64,000 nucleotides of DNA from Fragilaria radians (GCA_900642245.1 CAAAJI010000039.1:242928-306927), one strand, 5' to 3'. Shown: positions 1 to 12,707, counted from the first letter of the stretch. Made by a program: numbers and translations. Notes: generated from the letters alone by a model not told the origin.

Positions 1-4
1 ATAA

Positions 5-244
5 AGTAATACACAAATAGCAATTAAGTCTCCTGAATTACTTGCGTTTGGTAAAAGGCACTGTACAACTTTTATGTATTCAATCATTCGTGATGCTCTT
101 TGGGATACAAGAGGAACTATTAGTTTATTTTTGGTGATTTCATGCGGTATTGGAGGTGTTGCCTTTGTGCCTTTTTTGTGTTATGTTGTTTGTGCGTTTA
201 CGCTTTTTCCAAAACTTTCCAGTCTTGCATGTTGTAGCATTTAA
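5..244 (+). CDS. Possible 3' end of a membrane-protein gene cut by the window edge
   Basis: An open frame runs from the left edge to a TAA at 242-244 and gives about 79 residues. The first third is polar (it includes SPELLAFGKRH) and the rest is strongly hydrophobic, with roughly two membrane-length stretches around IISLFLVISCGIGG-type sequence and FVPFLCYVVCAF. I do not recognise the family. The frame has no start codon within the window, so it could be the last exon of a gene lying to the left, or a chance frame in AT-rich DNA. The hydrophobic bias and the lack of stops over 240 bases are the only support. A decayed minus-strand reading begins immediately next to it. Confidence 0.2.
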   Translation, partial: SNTQIAIKSPELLAFGKRHCTTFMYSIIRDALWDTRGTISLFLVISCGIGGVAFVPFLCYVVCAFTLFPKLSSLACCSI

Positions 245-1208
245 TGATACAGCCAGATATGGTCTAACGCATTGCGCATGGTCTCGGGAAAAATGATGAC
301 CAGGGGTTCATCAAGTTCCCGCCTTTATAGTTCTTATAGCCTTATCATAGCGGAACGTATGGCAATCTCTTTCAATGACACACAGTTGTTTAAGTCTAAG
401 GAGTTGATTTCAAGGCATTGGTCCCATACCATAATTTTGTTCAAGCTTCTGAGTAAGCGGGTTTGAATAGGGCTCTATTGTAATGGCGTCGCAGGTAGGG
501 CAAAACAGTTTCATTTGTTTTTTCTATTGATCATCAAATCATTGACAAACTAAAAAATAAGCAATGGATATCATTGCAAATTATATTCCTATTCTTAACT
601 TAGCGTTGTTTGACGACATAAGTAGACAAACCCAATGACATAAAAGGGGATAACCCTATTTTGCTATTATACACTCGAAAGGTAAACTTACTTCAGCGCT
701 AGGACTTACACTACTGCCAAAGAATAATATTGCTATGTCAGAAGCATTGCCGTTTCCTCTGTAGGCTCAGGACAAATGCCTTGTAAATACTCTGACATCC
801 AACACCAATCTAGTGACTCGCTTGTTCGGCACTGTGTTGGGCGTTTTCCTGCTTTGCATTTTGCTAGCACAGGTGGCTGCGTTTTAGTAAGTCAAGATGT
901 TTGACGGCACTTGAATCGGGCACTTCCAGGATTTCCAGAGCAGTCAATCCAAGTATGGATGATCTTATCACATGCCTCCTTGCGTCATAGTAATAATCGA
1001 GTTCAATCTTTTAATTGTAGGTAGTAAACACGGGATCATTTACTTTACCTAGGGAGACTTGCCTAATTTCTTGCATGAATCCTAAACTTTCTAAAAATTG
1101 CAACGTATCTGTTTCACATACGTCATCAATACATTTTCCCTTATTAAGCAGATCTAGATAAAGATCAGACAATTTAGTTGCCATTTTGAATTTGCAACAT
1201 GCAATCAT
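241..1208 (-). pseudogene. Decayed coding region, unidentified
   Basis: Read on the minus strand from 1208 down to 241, a series of protein-like segments follow one another but are interrupted. The first begins at ATG 1208 or, more likely, at the internal ATG of MATKLSDLYLDLL. It meets a TAA near 1011 and continues in the same frame as KIELDYYYDARRHVIRSSIL to a TAG at 864-866. A frame-shifted part follows (DWCWMSEYLQGICPEPTEE), then another needing one extra base (IAILFFGSSVSPSAEV), and finally segments at about 407-517 (KLFCPTCDAITIEPYSNPL) and 241-324 (ELDEPLVIIFPETMRNALD). Each segment is amphipathic and protein-like, but I do not recognise a family. Both stop codons and frame changes are present, so this looks like a dead gene rather than only sequencing error. 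An intron-containing live gene is less likely, because no GT-AG pair I tried restores the frame. Confidence 0.35.
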
Positions 1209-1549
1209 TTGAGATAAATGAACTATGCGAACCTAATCTCAGTTCCTTTCACATGGATATCTTAAAGTTCTTTATCATAAGTGGTTCAAAGATAAGATTC
1301 AAGAATTACAATTTCTGTAATGTGATGATGACTGCGAACTTCACAAGGTTTAGTATTGTGATAAAAATCTTGAAAAGTTAAATTCCGGAATTTCCAGGCA
1401 CGAAGGTTCTTTGGGGATGTGACTGACAGGCGATCATTGCGGAAAGGTGGATGCAACATCACCCCAGCCTCTTACTCTCTCTCTATTGTAACGATTCGAC
1501 AAAGGCATTTTCTTTGTATCGGTGCCAGATCAATTGAGAAGTAGCACAC

Positions 1550-4500
1550 ATGTTGTTACGTCGCCTATTTGGCCTTGTGCTAATATGCTCATGCGTCTTC
1601 GTCATGGCAAGCGATGGCATTAATCTCCGAATTTCAGCTCGTACGGAAGCTCTTAAAGGAGTTTCTTCTTGCATCCATGCATTTTCAAACATTGAACTAC
1701 ATAATTTGGTAAGTTTTGAACCATCAGAAAGTGACTAACCAGCGGGATATTATCGAATGAATGTTCTTTTCGGTTTCATCCTCGTCAACTATTTTGTCCT
1801 TTTCCGATATCTCATGTCACTTTTGAATAGCATCCTTGGGATCCAATCATTATTCATTCAATCAGCTTAATACCAGAAAGGACGGAATTTGATGGAAAGT
1901 TAGTTAATGAACATATATCCCAGCAACTACATTTATCTAGAATTGATGATCTACTACTGGACAGTGGGGCTGTGGCAATTGTTCCTCTAACGTTCCTTCC
2001 ACGCTATCCTCGCGACGGTCAAGACATGGATATGCCTAAAAGTGAAGTCAGTTCCGTAGAAGAATCTTCCACGCCTCTTGATAAATACCAGCGCGCTGAT
2101 TTAGAGCAGCTTGTAGGATTGGAAATACTCGAGGGACGGACAAATTTTTCGGAGCGACGACGGAATAATCTTGATTACTTAAAGAAAACGAAACGAATGG
2201 GCGGTAAGTTATATGAAGTTCACACATCCGTTGTTGTGGATACAAGTCGTGGTAGAAAGATGATGCCTTTATCAGCCTCCAGTGTCCGCACGAATCATTA
2301 TCGAGTTCCTTCAAGAATCCAATTTCATCCTCCTTCTTCAAAACCAAAAGGTAACTCGAGTGCCGGCGCATTATTTCTAGAAGCAAAGAACCGTTGTACA
2401 GAGGGTTGTACTACTGAACACTCTTTCTCTGACTGTTATGACTTGTACATTTACAATCCAAGAACAGATCCCCTTCAAATTTTGGAAGTGTCTGTATCGA
2501 TGCCAACATTAGTGGGCTTATCATATGACAAAGCAGAAAAGCCTTTAAACAGCACATCGAACGATATAAATTTCTGGGAAGGAAAGAAAGAAATTGTTCC
2601 AACTGGTTCTACTCAGTATCTCGCGACAATTTGTCCCATAGTTACAGAAAATCCATTAGACTGGGTTTTGAAAACAACGCACACAGAAGATTCATATCAA
2701 ATCGATTACGCTAAATTTGACACCAACCTCGGGTATCTTCAGATAAAAACGCAACAGGACTCTCTATTCATTTTATTAGAGTGGTTTGTGACTTTTCAGT
2801 ATTTGCAAAATGAGGTGGGAAAGCGGACTGGAAGAGATGAAACTATCGAGCCTCCGAGTAACAACAATGTCATGCCTTCTTTGAAATCACAGCCTGGAGA
2901 AATCAACTTAAATCTAATTCCTTTCATGTCCGATGTTGGTGCGATGAATATTTCAATCGAAAATGGATCTCATTCTCCAGCGAAAGTCATGAGAATATCT
3001 CTGCTAATAGATAACGAAACAAAAATGATCCCCCCAAAGGTTGATTTGAAAATCAACTTGAAAACGAAATTAAAAGCAGCATGTGACGAGAAAAGTGCAC
3101 ACACTTTCGATGTAGGCGTAGAACATGGTCACTGTCATGAATCTGGTATTTTAAATAAAGGAGCTATCTGGGAGAATGCAATAGAATTGACAATCAGCAT
3201 AGACAGCAACGCGACCAAAGAATATCTTTCAAGTTGTGGTGGGCTTAGTGAGATAAAGGGCAGAATCTTAGTTATTGCTACTCCAGAAATCGACATTCCA
3301 TTTAAGCAATGGGTTAATCAGATGAAACAAAACCCTTTTCACCATAAGAAAATAGTATTGCAAATTCCTTGGACCATTAAATTGATGGACGGAATAATGT
3401 TTGCCGTTGTTGAAGATTCATCTATCCCAAATAATCATCTTCGCCATGATCGATTTTCTACCGTGGCAGGGAATGCCATTGACTCTCTCTTCTTTCCTTT
3501 TGAACCTTTTGATTCACGTGATTGGACGCAGTGGCCCGGAGTCACGGGCCGCAGGTATGACTACGATCAAGACGGTATAGATCATACGATTCGTATTGTT
3601 ACGTCTGCAAACACTGGATTAAATATATCAAACCTAAAAATTGTACCTGATTCGACTGACGCAAATGCAAGGGTTTGTGAAAGATTTAATGTGTCTTTGT
3701 TGCCTTATAAGTCAACTTCCAATTTCGACTTGCATGATATCGGACGTATACGACTGGAATACAGATTTAACGTCCATCCCGATTTATTTCGACGACAAAA
3801 TGTCAATAGTGAGATCAATAAAATCCATGCACCATCTGTGTGTACCTTAAAATTCGAAACAACCCCAATACAAACTGGTGATCATATAATCAAGCTTTTG
3901 ATCTTCACAGGCAGACTTGAGTTAACATCTGGAGACACTGGAAGTCAAATTAAAGGAACTGGAAATTCGTATTCTCTGCGCGGGGAGCGGCACATGATCG
4001 TAGCGCCAATGACGAAAGGCTTCGGTCAAGTTTTGTCTTGGTTTCAATCAAGTCTGATGGGATCCTCCTTGCTTAAGGTTTTACGCCGAACTTCAGTTAA
4101 GGGAAGGTGGAAATCATCTTCAAGTCTCTTCCGTGATTATATTTTGTACTTAGCAAATAGGACTGAGCACAACATTTTTCAAAGCGAGGGATTTGTTGAG
4201 CCCGTTGTACTGCATGCAGGGGCTGTCGCCCACAGTGAAGTGCTTGGTTTGCCATTGCAGCTCGTTAATCATAACCCAGTGCCTATACAGGTTTACATTG
4301 ATGTTGGTGCGGTAGAGGGAATGTCAATTTCTATTTCTCGAGTCATCATTCGCGAGCGTGGTGATGGCAACAGTATGTTGGATCACCTTCCTTCTCAGGT
4401 ACCGCTGCAGTATGATCGTATTGAAAGCGGAAAATGGGCATCTCACTCAAGAGAAGGGTTAAAGAAATTTTTAATGTCGAGTGAGTATTCATTGACATTT

Positions 4501-7500
4501 TTTAATTTCCTTCGCAACAGAGATGCCATAGAACTAAGCCCGAGGGCCACTGCTCAGCAGCCTATCTTGAAATCGTTATTCGAAAAGAGAGCTAAACTGG
4601 GATTTCATGCTGATAAACGTCAATTTCACCGAGAGAAAATGGACGGTTGTGAAGGCACCGAACCTGCACTTTCAAATAACGTAAAGATAGGGGAAATGTC
4701 AAATGGTTTGCCTGGTCCTCTGCTACTTTCAGACGATGACTTTATTGTGCACAGGAGCAATCTATGTGAAACTGGATCAAGCTCACAAAGAGCATCATCT
4801 GAAAAGTTTCAATTGAAGCAGAAACCAGTCACAATACCTCCCGGTGGGGTGGGAAGATTCGACTTAAAATTTAGAGTCCCTGAACGCGAAAGCTTGGTAA
4901 AAGATGTAACGTCTTTCTTCTCCAGTGGTCTTTTAATGTCTACAGATCATGGACAAATCATGCCGATTTTTGTTCATTTTGAAGCACTACTGGGTCAACT
5001 GAAACTTTCAAGAAGTTTGGATGACTTGGGTGAAGCTCCCCCTGGTGAAGATCAAAAAGGAACACTTCCAGAATATTCTAGTGAAGTAGTTTTGAAAGTT
5101 CCTCTCAGATTGTTTCGAACTTCCATGGAGTATGATGACAATCGAAATGTGACTTCGATGACAATAGCACCGACTCCCGCAAAGGAATTGGCCCCAAAAT
5201 TTCAAACATGGCTTTATCCTCGTGGTGCTACTGATGTTCCAATTTATCTTAGCTCCTCCTTTTCGCGAGAAATTACCCTTCGTCGGATGGAAAGCTGCAA
5301 TCCATGGTTCCAAGTCAACATGACAAGTCCTGATTTTGTGCCTAACAGCTCATCATCCAAAGGCATAGTACAGATAGGAGTATTGCGAAGTATAATTGAT
5401 TGCCCGACCATGTATGATCTGCTTGATTCATATCATGATATTGAAATTCCCGAAAACTCCCTTATCTATCCATCGTTTTATCAGTGTGCCCTTGAGTGGC
5501 TCGAAAATCGTACAATCCTACAGCCCTTTGGATGTGGCCTTCACAAAAGGGAGTATTTTGAAGCAGAAGAAGATGCAACGGAGCGTGCTCTCGATGCTCT
5601 GAACCAAGCGCTGACCTTTTCAATATTTAAGTATGGGAATGGTAGGTTAAAGTACGACCATCCAATTAGTGGGCAAACTTTAAATTCAAGCCAAGTTGTG
5701 AATATCTTTCAGGACAATCCCAGATTTCAAAAGAGTGGGGCAGGAAGGGGAAGTGTCTTTGTAAACCGACTCACCCTTGATATATATGGTGAAATCACGG
5801 ATGCTTGGCGAGTGATTTCAGAACTTGATTTGCACTCAATTTCTTCCAGTTTTACAGCTATAGTAGATTATGTATATTCTAAAGAAAAAGAAAAAAGGCG
5901 AACAGGCGATAGGTTTGAACCCCAAAGCTTGACCGTTTCCATGCGGGATATAGCAATACAAACTCAGCTCAAAATGCCTCATCTAGTGAATATTGATGAA
6001 GATATTGCAGCCACCGATCGGAACAAATTCGACAATGATTTTTTTTCCGTTTTGGAATTTCCACCAACGCACGTTGCGGATGTAGTGAGTTTAATGTTGC
6101 CCTTGAAAAATCCAACAGGCGTTCCGGTCAAAGTAAAGATTGCGACAATATCCCGTGAAAACCTAGAGCGCGATAGAGCTAAAGCTGAAGATTACCATAC
6201 TCTTGGCACAGACGAAATGCGTGAGCATTATCTTGAGCATTTTGAGTCTGTTTTCTCACAAACTGGTTTCGACTGGCCAACAGCGATTCCAGGACATTCA
6301 TGGTGGGTAGATAAAGGAGGGTTTTTCCAAGCTGATGATCAAGGAAATCTAGTTCAATCACGTCACAACATAGCAATAAAAACAACTAGCAAAGCTAGAG
6401 TGTCTGTGAATAATCCTTCCTTGTTTACCCAATCTGCATTCATCACAGGTTGCGGCATTCGATGTGGGCTAAGGGAAGATTCATTTGGTCGAAACCGAGT
6501 TGAGGAGGAAGATGGCAAAAGGAGTCCTATTGGCGCTTCGGCAGCTGCCGGAGCATCGCTTGTTGGTAGGTTACAAGTTTCGCCCGACCAAGATGATTCA
6601 CTCGTTCGATATGATCAAGGAATACTACCTGGAGGAACATCTGTAGTTGACTTCGCCCCTTCTGCCTTTGCAATACCATTTTCTGCATTTGATGAAATCA
6701 TATTGCCGCCTTACGGCGAAGCAATTATTGGACCCATACTCTTCAGACCGCCTGGAAGGTTCGGTCGAATGGGCTGCGACGCTTTACTGGATAACGACGC
6801 TATTCCATTCAGTGAAAAAATTGGAGAAGTTTGTAGTTCAACCATATTTCAATCAATGATAATTTTGGAAAATTCTCTCACAGGACTTGAACGTGTATTG
6901 CTGAGAGGCAAAGGTATGTGGGAAAGTGTTGTCTTCTTAGATCCAATAGGAAGTGATGCCCTTGATGCCTACGGTGATCTGGAAATGAGAAATGGGCAGA
7001 CTACTTTGATTTTTCCAGGGTCAAGCATTTCTAATAGGTATGTTGGAAGTAGTCCTCATCCTGTAACGAAAGCTGTTATTGTACAAAATGATGGAGATGT
7101 CGATGTAGAATTCAGTCAAGTTTTCTTCGCAGATGAACAAAGCGCTGGGTTAAAAGAACATAGGCGTTGTTCTAGTAAAACTTTTAGACTTCTCGAATGT
7201 ACTGAAGATGAATCCCTTTCCGAAAAGTCTCACAGTCCATCAAAGGAGAAGTCAAACATTTTTTACGGATTCGAAATTCCTGCTGGCTCCAACAAGACGA
7301 TATTTATTGAGCACTCCCCAGAATGTACATTTCAATCCGAATTCGTTGTCCTCTATTTCGAATTTAAGCGGAAATCAAATTCTCATCGCTTTGTTAATGG
7401 CTTAGATGAGAGATGGACTTCCATAAACTATCCCGGGTTGCTGAATCGGGAAAGGTTGGAGCTTCATATCGGCTTTGAAATGTCCAAGAGTGAGCTGAAG

Positions 7501-9726
7501 GCATGTATTCCTTTAATATACGATTATTCTGAGCCTGGATATCTCTCTGGATCACGTAATATTTCAATATGGAATGATAAGGTATCTATTTCTTCTCAGG
7601 AGCTAAGTCGGTTAAAGAGAAGTATTTCTATTGGTGAAGCTTTACGACATCACCTTTACAGTGTATCCCTGAAAAAGATATCATCTCAGCGCATCTTCTC
7701 CATGTTCATGACAAATGTCCTAATTTTTTCACTTGTCATTCTTGTTTCATTGTTTGCTCGCCTTAGATTCAATCTATTCTGCTCAAGTGTATTTGTACCA
7801 AGAAGTGATAATTACACTGGAAATGTTCTTCTCTTGCGATGGCTATCAGCTTTCCGTTGTTTATCTCGAGTAGATCCAACGTCTTCTGAGTTACAAGTTA
7901 TCTCTCGAGAGCAAATACGACAACTTGTTCTCTCCAGGTACAAGGCACAGTGTGTCATCAACCCACAGTGTATTGATTCCAACGGAACCTTCTGTCGTGA
8001 TTCAGGAGGGCATCATCCCCGTAAGGACAAAGCAGTAAATCCATCGGTGAAAACCCTAAGTAACTCACTTTTTGACGAATGTCATTTTGAAAAATACTCA
8101 GACAATAATGGAATCCTAATGCCAAGCGGTCTTGGATGCAGAAGTCAAATAGCGCGACAGCTTATGCGTACTGACCTTCAAACCAAAATCGAGTTACGAT
8201 CTGACTTTCTCATTTCCAACAAGAGAAAGAATGATAACCAGACTTCAAATTCGGAGCTCATTCTTAACCCTGATCAGACGCACGTGACACTTCACGTAGA
8301 TCCAGTTCCTCGGAAGAAAAGTTTACTAGAAATATCAGATCATGATTTACCTTCTCAAGAATGTCAATTAACGAATCTACAAAGTTCTGAAACGCCACTC
8401 CTTGAGATACCTTTTAAATTGGAAAACGACGACTTTTATTCATCAAAATCGAATTTGTCGGTAAATACGAAAAAGTTTCCTTGGACAGAAGCTAACATTT
8501 CTGTAGAAGGATCTTCACATCTCCAAGAGCGTAAAAAGTCGAAGAGAGACTCGATCGAAAACCCTTTGTCAATTAGTGGTGCAACAGGACTTATTCGAAC
8601 TAATTTAACTCGTGCTATCTCCGATGAAACGACAAGCACGGAGTCTTCTTCTATGTTGAAAATCCAAAACAATAGAGTTGAAGTCTCAACCGTGATTTTG
8701 GAAGAACAAAACGAAGAAGCCAAATCTATGATACCCAAGAAAAGCAATGGTTTCAAAAAGATTCGTGGGTATCGAAAGTATACACGAGAAAGTCCTACTT
8801 CTCCGTCATCGGTGAAATCCATTTCCTCACGATCAACAAAAACTGAAACAAGCAGTTCTCCTATTTCCAGCCCAAACGGATTGTCTAAGAGCAGGGGAAT
8901 ACTGCGCCCACCTCCTGGGTTAGGGCCGCCTCCAGGATTTGCTGCTGCAGAAAGTGCGGTAACTTTGAATGAAAATTCTCTAAATCATTTGGATGCTGCA
9001 CCTTTCACCAAAAGCTATCGCGGTGCGACTGGATACCAATCTTCGATGGATGATAGCATTTCCATTCTAGAATATGTGAGAAATGATTCGAATAGCGCTC
9101 TAGATCAGCTTTATCACAAGGCTGCTCCCGCGGATGCTATTCAAAGTAGCTCGTCCTTGTTCAATACAATCAGAGCCACCGACGAAAAGAATTTTTCTTT
9201 CTATCAAAATATGTCTCATTCGGTACCATCATATGATTCAAGGATAGAAGAAAAGGCAGTTCATTTTTCTCATAAGGAATATGAATCCATTTCATCGTTA
9301 GATGCAATTTGTCAGTCAGACGATCCAACGGCTCAGGAAGGAACTGGAGGTGGTTTTGATGTTTTGGGGTTCCTTGATGATTTACTCGAAGAGGCTGGTC
9401 AAGATGAAACTTACTTCACTAGTGAACCCATTTTACCCTTGATCACGGATCACAATGATATTCCTAGGCAGTCTAGAGCAATGGCATACGGGATTTTTGT
9501 TGACGACGTTTCAGAATTATATCCCGTAGTGACTACTGTTCAAGCAGATATTGCTCCTTCTCCGAGTGAAAACAGTGCATCTATTGCTTCTGCTCCCTTG
9601 GTTCCTTTGATCACACAGGATCTGAGTGGTGACATTTTAAACCTTTTTAGCAATCATGATGATTCACCGGATAATACACAAGATTACCCTGCTGGAGACT
9701 TCTATGCAAGATTGTTAGGAGAGTAA
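1550..9726 (+). CDS. TMEM131-type ER/secretory membrane protein (one intron)
   Basis: The gene has two exons, 1550-1708 and 1831-9726, giving about 2,684 residues. Exon 1 starts at ATG 1550 and encodes a signal peptide (MLLRRLFGLVLICSCVFVMA). The intron 1709-1830 has a GTAAGT donor and a TAG acceptor, both in phase 0. The junction gives IELHNL-HPWDPIIIHSIS, which fits the start of a TMEM131 PapD-like domain (HN followed by a SIS strand). The next motif, IVPLTFLPRYP, matches the F-x-P-R turn of that family, and another domain has YIYNPRTDPLQILEVSVS. A very long lumenal part of beta-sandwich type precedes one membrane segment near residues 2006-2030 (MFMTNVLIFSLVILVSLFA). A cytoplasmic tail of about 650 residues follows, rich in Ser and acidic residues, with PPPGLGPPPGF. 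Animal TMEM131 proteins recruit collagen cargo and TRAPPIII; the role here is inferred to be secretory cargo assembly. The uninterrupted exon 2 is 7.9 kb long. The acceptor is well supported by homology but was not tested with RNA. Confidence 0.72.
1709..1830 (+). other. Intron of the TMEM131-type gene
   Basis: This 122-bp intron has a GTAAGT donor directly after codon 53 and ends in GAATAG. The downstream frame is closed by the TAG at 1828-1830, so the exon cannot begin earlier. The only other phase-compatible AG nearby (1922-1923) would remove the conserved SIS strand. Confidence 0.65.
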
Positions 9727-10816
9727 AAGATTACTACATGCAATTTCCTTTTATCTTCAATCCACCTAAATGCCACAAATAAGGACTTACACTGTCCAAA
9801 GAGACATTAAGGTTTTATGATATCCTCAAGTCCTGAATTCATGAAAGTGATTAATCCAGTTTTGGTTCAGCAATTCCTGAAGATGACGTAACCAAAGCCA
9901 TAAAATAATCATTCCAGTAAATTCAGATGCATATGTCACAATAAGTTTCTTTAGAATTAGATGCAGCCCATCTACTCAAATATCTTACCACTTGTCTAGA
10001 ATGACGATTAAATATCTACTAGAGACTAATGGAACAAATAAACAAAAAACTACAATTTTCACATAGTTGCGTTTTGAGGCAGGGCAACTAACAAGCAGCG
10101 AAAATTTAAATTGGCATTATTACGAAGTGCTGAATAAAGACTAGGGGAGTTAGGGGTTAGGAATATTGGACGTAGACGTTTAGCCAAATTATAGCCCCTT
10201 AGCCGCGGTAAAGGCTAAGAATATTGACTCAGCCTGGGTACAGCCATCCCATCTCCAACGCAATTTATATGGTTCTATACTTCTCATGATCAATTTTGTT
10301 AAAAGGGATTTGTCGATCGGAAACGGAATGTGCAGTGTTGTTATGAGTTGAATATAAACTTACTTCAGCAAGGCACTAATGTTAGAAAAAGGATGTGAAG
10401 CACAAGTATTGTTTGTCAGTATTTTGTGACTGTAACTACAAACATCATAGCCAAGTTGAATCTGATTCAGTAAATTTAGATGAGTCATAAATATTCAAAA
10501 GCTCAATTGTTTTGTCTTGAAGAATGGCATAATAAGTGTCCTTCCCCTAGAAAATTTGTCATAAAGTCAACTAATCTGAAATTGTGAGGAAGTAATTTAT
10601 TCGGAGTAACAGACCTGCGAAAAAAGAGGAAAAACCTAATCAGAATGGAGTTTGAAATACTATGGATTTTTTAAAACAAAAATCATTTCTAAATCGTAGG
10701 GGTACATCTAGAAATTATTCTGCATATGTACTTGAATCGCACCTTCCTGTGTCCTAAGCTATTACATAGTTTGTGGAATACTAACTGCATTAATATTTCT
10801 TTCAACAGGCTAAAAA
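9727..10816. other. Spacer between convergent genes, no gene seen
   Basis: About 1.1 kb of AT-rich sequence holds the 3' ends of the TMEM131-type gene and the DOMON-b561 gene. A short imperfect hairpin lies around 10192-10218 (TAGCC ... GGCTA). I see no reading frame with protein-like composition and no RNA gene. Confidence 0.5.
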
Positions 10817-12097
10817 TTACGGGTTGAAGACAGCCTGTGCCTTACGTCTCGCTCGCGCACGTTGCAAGCACAATAAGAGAATACCCAAGGTGCATTTTCC
10901 AGCCACGATGCCCCAAAAGTATGGTCGCAAGTCGACCTCTTGAGGGTACCGTGATTTAAATAGACGAAGGCCATCTTGAATCTGCCACCATGCAGAAAAG
11001 AGCAGCACTATACCAAGAATACGATGCCCATATTCCCAGAATATGCGGGTGCATGATTTTTTGTGAGCAGATTCGGATGGCTCATCCTTCATAATGTTCT
11101 CAATGTCGTCATCGGAAATGGTGTTATCACTGGCATGTGGTAGCTGTGGCCGGCAGAAACCATTGATAGCTTGCACGAGAGTAAGGAAGGCGATAAAAAA
11201 TCCCACTTGATGATGTCGCATAGATAAATCCCAAAAGACTCCGTCGATCGTAGATACTTGGTAGACAGCAATGGCTACTGCCACAAGGGTTAAGAGCACT
11301 GCCAGACTGTTGATTCCTCGATGTAGATGAAACCAAAGAGTCTTGGGTAGACCCAGAGACTCCAGCAATCGACGCATCAAGGATGATGCAATACCGAGAG
11401 GAATTAAAATGCCCCATGCGACTGAGGCACAAGAACCGTGTAAAATCCATAGCTGACGTCGACGATGCTGTTCCGCCAATCGATCGGCATTGGTTTTATT
11501 CGCATTGTTATTTGCAGACAAGCTTCCACCGTTTTCACATGAAACTTTGGTTCGTAACTCCACCGTCGTGCTGTTGCGATGCGCGTGGTGTCCCAAGACA
11601 TTGGACGAACCGACCGCCCAGATAAGCGAATTGTATGCGTCCGGTACAATGCTAAGTTCGTTAGGTTCGTCAAGCTTTTTTGAGTACTCCATTACTGTAT
11701 GAGTCTTGTTTTGTTCGATTGACCCAATGATGAGAGTTTGTTGAGAGTCTTTCATGGGAACAATATCGGAGGTTGCCTTAGAATTCAAGGTGTATTTTGA
11801 CACAGAAGAGACGTCGGGAAGCCCAATCACAACTTCGGACCCCACCATGTATCCAGAAGGACTCGTGCCAAGCGAAAGCCAAGCTAACCCATGGTAGATT
11901 AATTTTGCATAAAATGTCGCATTCTTTTCGTCTATCAAAGTGTATAAAGTTAAATCTTTGCTAAGTTGAATTTGTTGTCCTCCAGAGGAATCACAAATAT
12001 TGTTTTGCGATGCACCTGCTACTTCAGGTGTATAAAGCAGAGAAACAATCAACGCAAGATAAAGATAGAAGAAAAACCCTTTTGTCTGCTGTCGCAT
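10817..12097 (-). CDS. DOMON domain plus cytochrome b561 membrane oxidoreductase
   Basis: The product is 426 residues, starting at ATG 12097. The open frame extends 17 codons upstream, but only through a TTG, and the ATG sits right before a signal peptide (FFFYLYLALIVSLLYTPEVAG). Residues of roughly 35-180 form a DOMON domain (LAWLSLGTSPSGYMVGSEVV, then a VVIGLPD strand). A basic linker follows, then five to six membrane helices of b561 type. Candidate haem-ligand histidines lie in LHGSCA, FHLHRG, RHHQVGF and YGHRILG, one per helix as in the family. Such proteins carry electrons across a membrane, usually from ascorbate, to reduce ferric iron or another acceptor on the far side. Location in the plasma membrane or an endomembrane is inferred from the signal peptide. 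The gene is convergent with the TMEM131-type gene. The family call is firm; the substrate is unknown. Confidence 0.85.
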   Translation of the reverse strand: MRQQTKGFFFYLYLALIVSLLYTPEVAGASQNNICDSSGGQQIQLSKDLTLYTLIDEKNATFYAKLIYHGLAWLSLGTSPSGYMVGSEVVIGLPDVSSVSKYTLNSKATSDIVPMKDSQQTLIIGSIEQNKTHTVMEYSKKLDEPNELSIVPDAYNSLIWAVGSSNVLGHHAHRNSTTVELRTKVSCENGGSLSANNNANKTNADRLAEQHRRRQLWILHGSCASVAWGILIPLGIASSLMRRLLESLGLPKTLWFHLHRGINSLAVLLTLVAVAIAVYQVSTIDGVFWDLSMRHHQVGFFIAFLTLVQAINGFCRPQLPHASDNTISDDDIENIMKDEPSESAHKKSCTRIFWEYGHRILGIVLLFSAWWQIQDGLRLFKSRYPQEVDLRPYFWGIVAGKCTLGILLLCLQRARARRKAQAVFNP

Positions 12098-12212
12098 TTC
12101 AAAAGATAGAACCTTAGCAGGGAGAAAGATGCCAATGCTTCGCTGCAATCAATGTTTTGCTTTACAAAAACAACAATTGTGAATGACTTATTGCAATCGG
12201 AGTCACGAGTAT

Positions 12213-12707
12213 TGACGAGTCATAAGCGAAGCTACTTATTCGACATCCTTAACCCTTTCACTTCTAAGTCTGTCAGATAAGGATATTACCTCAGGATTCT
12301 TCACCAAAGCCAAGAAGATTGAGCATGTGATGAGAGGAGAAAATCAGGGTTATTTTTCTCTCTTTTTATACAAATTCTTGGTTCAACACAGAAAGGACAT
12401 GAACAAAGAAGAATTTGAAAGGTAAAAAGGAACCTACTTGGGACTCAAAATGGCAATGTCAGGTCTCCAAATCATTGCAAAAAGTGTTGAGCACAACCAG
12501 CATGATGCAGATGTCAAAAAAATTTTATGGAGAAAATGGCATTATCAGTGTAAATGGCTCGGAGCGGATCAAAATACAATTGAAAATATTATCTGGCTAA
12601 AGGACCTAAAGTATTCTTATCATAACCGGATTTCAGTAATCCTTTCCACCCTTATCAGATGCAAATTATCATCAGCTAGACACATGGCTTTGTTGGAGGA
12701 AACTTAA
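12213..12707 (+). pseudogene. Interrupted reading frame, unidentified
   Basis: One frame stays open for about 165 codons, apart from a single in-frame TAA at about 12422-12424. Before the stop it reads as a soluble basic segment (SDKDITSGFFTKAKKIEHVM, then YKFLVQHRKDMNKEEFER). After it comes YLGLKMAMSGLQIIAKSVEH, then KKILWRKWHYQCKWLGAD, and it ends at TAA 12707. The composition is protein-like throughout and differs from the flanking spacer. I do not recognise the family. It may be a decayed gene, a transposon gag-like fragment, or a live gene with a small intron over the stop (GTAAAA lies at the stop and a CAG about 40 bases on). Confidence 0.35.

Noticed and set aside
10141..10230. Telomere-like TTAGGG run
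   Set aside because: Only one or two degenerate units (GTTAGGGGTTAGG) are present, too few to call an interstitial telomere.
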